DNA from: Callaeas wilsoni
Lineage: Eukaryota; Chordata; Aves; Passeriformes; Callaeidae
DNA length: 64,000 nt
Assembly (NCBI GenBank): GCA_013398955.1
Contig: VWPU01005269.1
Location: 1 to 64,000 of the forward strand
Direction of reading: 5' to 3'
Part shown: positions 59,962 through 64,000 of the stretch, piece after piece
Layout: the number at the start of each line of letters is the position of its first letter
Numbering within the stretch: position 1 is the first letter of the stretch
Translations under genes and position numbers: made by a program
The notes under the pieces: model-generated
Seen by the model: the letters and a program-made list of their open reading frames with translations, nothing else
What the model was told of the DNA's origin: nothing
Database searches by the model: none

Positions 59962-62900
59962 TCAGCAGCTCCCTAGCTATAGGGCAGCAGGGGTCTTCCC
60001 TGGGATTTGGCTTGTGGAGAGGCAAATTCAGCCCATATCTGGTGCAAAAATGCAGGGGATTGATGCTCAACCAAAGGCTGAGTCCAAGTTGGGTGGTTTG
60101 AGTCCAAAACTGGTTCAAGACGAAGGTGTGTGCAGCACTTTAGGTGTTCTGCACAGATCCAGCTCTACCTCTTGTGCAGAAACCACCTGAAAAGCTGGGC
60201 AGGACTCTTGGGCAGAGGGAGAAATATGTGTATGGTCAGGCAAAAGAATCCCAGGAGCCGAAACGCCGCAGCACCTGCTCCTGGAATAACGTTCACCAAA
60301 TGTGAGGGGAATTCCCACGTGTGTGCAGCTGATGGTAGGAGCCACTGTTGTCTTTCAAATGGCCTTAAGTGGCTCAGTGTAATGGGGCTGTTTTTATCCT
60401 CTTTGCCTAGGGGAGGTTTGAGCTTTATCCTGCCTTGTGAGCTGGAGAAATTTGTGTAGCTAACTTTCTGATCTTTGGGCTGACTTCCTCTCCTTTGCCT
60501 GCCTTCAGGAGATTGTTTCCCTCATTTCCTTCCCCTGCACCATCTCACTGCACCCTCCTGCCCTGAAAAGCTTTGGTCACTGTTATGATGGAGGAAAGCA
60601 ATGATGAAAAATGACATTTTCTGAGCACATCCCTGTTACTAAGGCTGATTTATGGGGGATCCTTCAGCCCTGCCTTTGGTTTGGCTGTGTCTGGAATGAG
60701 GGTGCTGTGGCAGTGAGCTAAAGCCCAGCTAAAGCTCAGCATTTCAGTGGTCCACAGCAGCTCTGCATCGTGGGCTCCCCCACAAAGATGTTATCCCCAG
60801 GGCAGGGAGAGCAGGGAGCAGCTCCTGGGAGGACAGGGACAATGCCACTTGCTATCTCCCAAGGCTCTCATGCTGTTTGCACTGACAACAGGTTTCTCTT
60901 AGCTGTGTCTCCGATTAGGGGTGCTAAAGGCACAACTAGCTCGTTGTGAATTTCCAAAGGCAGAGATGTGCTGCTGGGAATGCCCTTGGACTTCCCAAGT
61001 GGGTGCAGCCTCCCTCCTCCCACCCTGCTGGACTCTGATGGTGACCCAACAGCCACACACATTGTGCTACAGCAGCACGAGGCTGCCTGGAGAAGGGAGA
61101 AGGTGGAAAAAAAGGCTTTTTATCCAAATGGACTTCAGTGTAAAGTCAGGGGGTCTCTCTGGCCCCTGGGGAAAGCCCCTCCTGGCAATGCAGCCAGGAG
61201 CTCTGGGTCATCCTGCCCTCACTCTGCTGGGGCTCCTGACTATGAGCCATATCCAGCAGTGCTTGGAACCTTTGCTTTATAAATGAGTGTGGAAAAGGAA
61301 CGTGAGCATGTTGCAGCTTCCCAGAAAGCTGTTCTGTAGCCTCTGCAGATGAACTCACTGTCTCCTTAGCTTAAGGCCTGGGTAAAGAACTAATTATTTG
61401 GACCTAAGCTTAAATCTGTATCCACAAAGATGGATTTGTGACTCTTGCCAGCTTCCCCTAGAGGACTGCAACCTCATTTTGTTCCTCGTGAACTTCTGCT
61501 GAGGTGTAAAATAACAACAATCTTGAGAGCTAAAATCGCTGAAGGATGGATTAAATTATAATGCAATCAGTCCAAAAGACTTCTGTCTGCAAGGAGCAGC
61601 ATTAGGCTGTCCCAGAGCGGGCAGCCTGTCAGGATTACCCAGCCCACTCCGGCCGCTTTGTCTCCACCAGGAAACTGCATTTCCTGGGCAGAGCAATTCT
61701 GTTATCATCTGACTGTTCCTTGGGAGCCTTGGCATCACCCTGACCAGGGCAGGACTCACTCTGAAAAGAGCTCTATAAACCCACGACAAAAAAGGACAGA
61801 TGGCAATGAATATTTTGAGGTCTGCAGCATATTCCTGGGGAAGGATTGCTTCCGACCTGCCATCTCTGTGCAGACTTTAAATCACAACTTGAGCAGCTAG
61901 CCCGGTCTGGGGTCTGTTAATATGTGTTTGGAGAGGATTTAGCATAGCAGGGCTCCAATCCCCACTGAGATTTTTGAGAATAAGCTCCTATAAATAACTA
62001 GGATGGAGCCCATGGGAGGATTTTCAGACATTTGAAATACCCTGGGCCATGGCCTGGCAGCCCTCACACAGCTCGGGGAGCAGCTGGGAAAGCAGGAGCT
62101 GCCTGGCCAGGACCGAGCCTGCTGGGTCCTGCCCTGCTCCCCGTTCTGCTGAGCCCTCGTGCCAGGGGGTGACATGCTGCTCCTCCAGATGCCCTGTGCC
62201 ACCCTGTCTCACCGGCAGGAGGAACAGGGCTTATTTTGGGACTCCAGACTCCTGGTGGGATGCTGGACAGTGACCTCATAGCAAACAAGGCATGCCACAA
62301 GTGCCAGTGCACTAGATGTGGAGTTCCTTTCAGCATGGTTCCTTTTAGCTGGCTGCAAGGCCCCTTGGAGGCTTTATCCCCCTTCAGGGCAGGTTTTAAG
62401 ATCTCTTTTCCTGCCTGAACAAAGGTAACAAAAGATGCAGGGGCTTAATTATCTTTCTGGCTTTGTCCAATTTAGTTTCTCTTTGCCAGCGAGTTCAACT
62501 GTTTCTGTGGAGCAGGGGTAAGCAGGGGAGGGGGATGCAGGCAGAGCACAGCTGATTTTGCTGAAGAAACCCTGCTAAAAAGACATCTCCTTTCTGGAGA
62601 TAACCCAGTGCTGCCCTCTGCTCTATGCTCAGCCTGCTGGAAGCCTCTGTGTTGTTGGGCCATGCTCATTAGGATGCTCTGAGAAAAGTGGTCCTTGAGG
62701 ACTCTGCCCTGATACTCCCCTGCAGAAGATAGGCTCAGCCTGGACTTGACCCTTGCCTGCTCACCTAAGTTGTTCTTAGGAAATGAAATGTGGAGTTTCT
62801 CTTACAAAAGCCCTCTTCTGCTTGGGCTGAAGTCTATAGGCTTGCTGCAAACTCCCCCCGAGGAGAAGAAGGGAGCCCAAACGATGGGGATTGACCCTCC

Positions 62901-63052
62901 ATCTGCAGAGGGGTGGCACAGCCAGGGAATTCCCAATGACTGGACATAGTTTCCAGTTTGGCTGAAGCCTCACTTGTTTCTTTGATAAGTCTGGATGAAA
63001 ATATTTTGATTCTTTTTTATTTGCTTGTTTGTTTGTAGGGCTGTTTTGTGTT

Positions 63053-63122
63053 ACTTTTTTTTTTTTTTTTTTTCTTTGGTGGTTGTTTGTTGGGCTGTTT
63101 TCTGTTTGTTTTTTTTTTTTTT
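63053..63122 (+). repeat. T-rich tracts
   Basis: Two long T runs (about 21 and 18 bases) separated by a G/T-rich spacer with TTGTTTGTTGGG words. A simple-sequence region with no retroposon body recognised. Confidence 0.9.
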
Positions 63123-64000
63123 TTTGTGAAGGGGTTGCTGTGCTGGAATAGTTTTCTTTGTAAAATGTCAAGTTAAGCAGGTCCACCCCTTCACCCCCCT
63201 GCATGTGCAGTTGCCTCAGTGCCACCAGGGTCCTTCTGCAGCTGCAGAAGTATAAGAACAAACGGGAGAGACGAGCATGAACAGAAGCAGAACAAATGGA
63301 AAACTAAGAGGCTTAGTGAAAAATTTAGAGAAGCATTTTAAGCAAGGAAAAGGTTGTTCCTTTTTTCTTTATTATACGCCTTGGAAACGAGGCACTGCCT
63401 GCTTGCAGGGGGCTGGGTACCTGCAGCAAATTCCTGCTCTCCATTTGCATGTTTCCTTGCATTAAGGCAGGGAAGGTGATAAAATGCTTTTGATCAGAGG
63501 CACTTAAATAGCAGGACTCTCCTGTACAAACATGATTTCCTGCCCTGATGTACTCAGGAGTGTGTCTGAGGCAGGGCTCGGGGGCTGTGCACAGCACATG
63601 GCTGTGCTGGCATCCCTCACTGGGGCAGGAGGTAATGAGAATTTCTTGTCAGACTTGTCCCAGGTCCCCTGAGCCAGCACGGCCGTGGCACTGCGGCAGT
63701 GTTTGGTTGTTCTGGGATGGATATTTGCTCTTGGCTTCATGCCTTTTACAACAGCACAAATGTAATGTCAAAAGAAACCACTTTGGTAATGTACTTAGAA
63801 GTTAAATATTTTATACAGTACTGTAGTGATGTGATGTATTGCCTTCCTGACATTGTTTTTTGCGTGAGGTCTGGAATTTGGGGTCTTCTGTGGGCCTGGA
63901 TTCCTGCATCCTCTCCTCTGTGGTGCCTCGTGTGCCTTTTTCACAGGGTGCTGGATTCCCTTCTGTCCCTACAAAATGCTAAAAGCAACTCAATCCCAGT

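Larger units (their letters stand above)
58441..64000. other. Intergenic to the window end, no gene seen
   Basis: Mixed unique sequence with a tandem repeat around a single N (59845-59961) and poly-T tracts (63053-63122). I searched the - strand for the conserved cadherin cytoplasmic end expected if CDH4 converged here and saw none. A long CDH4 3' UTR reaching into this end cannot be excluded. Confidence 0.65.

Noticed and set aside
59558..60190. 210-codon + strand open frame
   Set aside because: Runs through the VNTR and the single N; no recognised protein, and competing frames overlap it.
58000..64000. CDH4 last exons on the - strand
   Set aside because: Looked for the conserved cadherin cytoplasmic end (DYDYLNDWGPRF-type) in reverse orientation and did not see it. 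Only a UTR could be present.
1..64000. CRISPR arrays, bacterial operons or phage-type systems
   Set aside because: The sequence is clearly a vertebrate nuclear locus with spliced genes and CR1 elements; no spaced identical repeats of CRISPR type exist.

Overview
The window holds one complete protein-coding gene and a gene-poor flank from a bird genome. The gene is TAF4 on the + strand, encoding the TFIID subunit formerly called TAFII130/135. A bird is suggested by several CR1 LINE 3' ends in both orientations (about 21.2, 27.1, 30.5, 46.0 and 53.1 kb) and by one decayed MIR-type SINE, with no Alu, L1 or other mammalian lineage repeats. I did not identify the species. Runs of N at 42258-42487 and 59911 show a draft assembly.

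Layout. 1-169 is a CpG-rich promoter and 5' UTR with a CCAAT box and a YY1-type site over the start codon. TAF4 coding sequence runs from 170 to 35139 in 16 exons. I placed every junction by reading splice sites and checking that the frame carries across. The exons sum to 3312 bases, which is 1103 residues plus a stop; human TAF4 is about 1085. Exons 1-2 encode the low-complexity N-terminus, 3-5 a Q/T-rich activator-contact region, 6-8 the TAFH (NHR1) domain, 8-10 a second Q-rich segment, and 11-16 the conserved C-terminus with the histone fold that pairs with TAF12, a basic region with a classical nuclear localisation signal, and the conserved end. The 3' UTR probably runs to about 36830.

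From about 36.8 kb to 64 kb I find no supportable gene. The stretch holds CR1 fragments, an 11-bp GC-rich minisatellite broken by the assembly gap, microsatellites and small tandem duplications, and several AT-rich blocks with homeobox-like motifs that look like possible conserved non-coding elements. In human the neighbour on this side is CDH4, converging on TAF4. No cadherin C-terminal exon is visible here, so CDH4 probably lies beyond the window.

Most unusual points. (1) Intron 1 (486-2438) is built largely from decayed tandem copies of the polypyrimidine tract, acceptor and first bases of exon 2; one copy keeps 23 of 24 bases of the coding start of exon 2. (2) A perfect inverted repeat at 11169-11222 sits between two identical 68-bp direct repeats, a strong template-switch signature. 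(3) Intron 13 is a GC-AG intron. (4) A gap-spanning minisatellite has G-quadruplex potential on the - strand.
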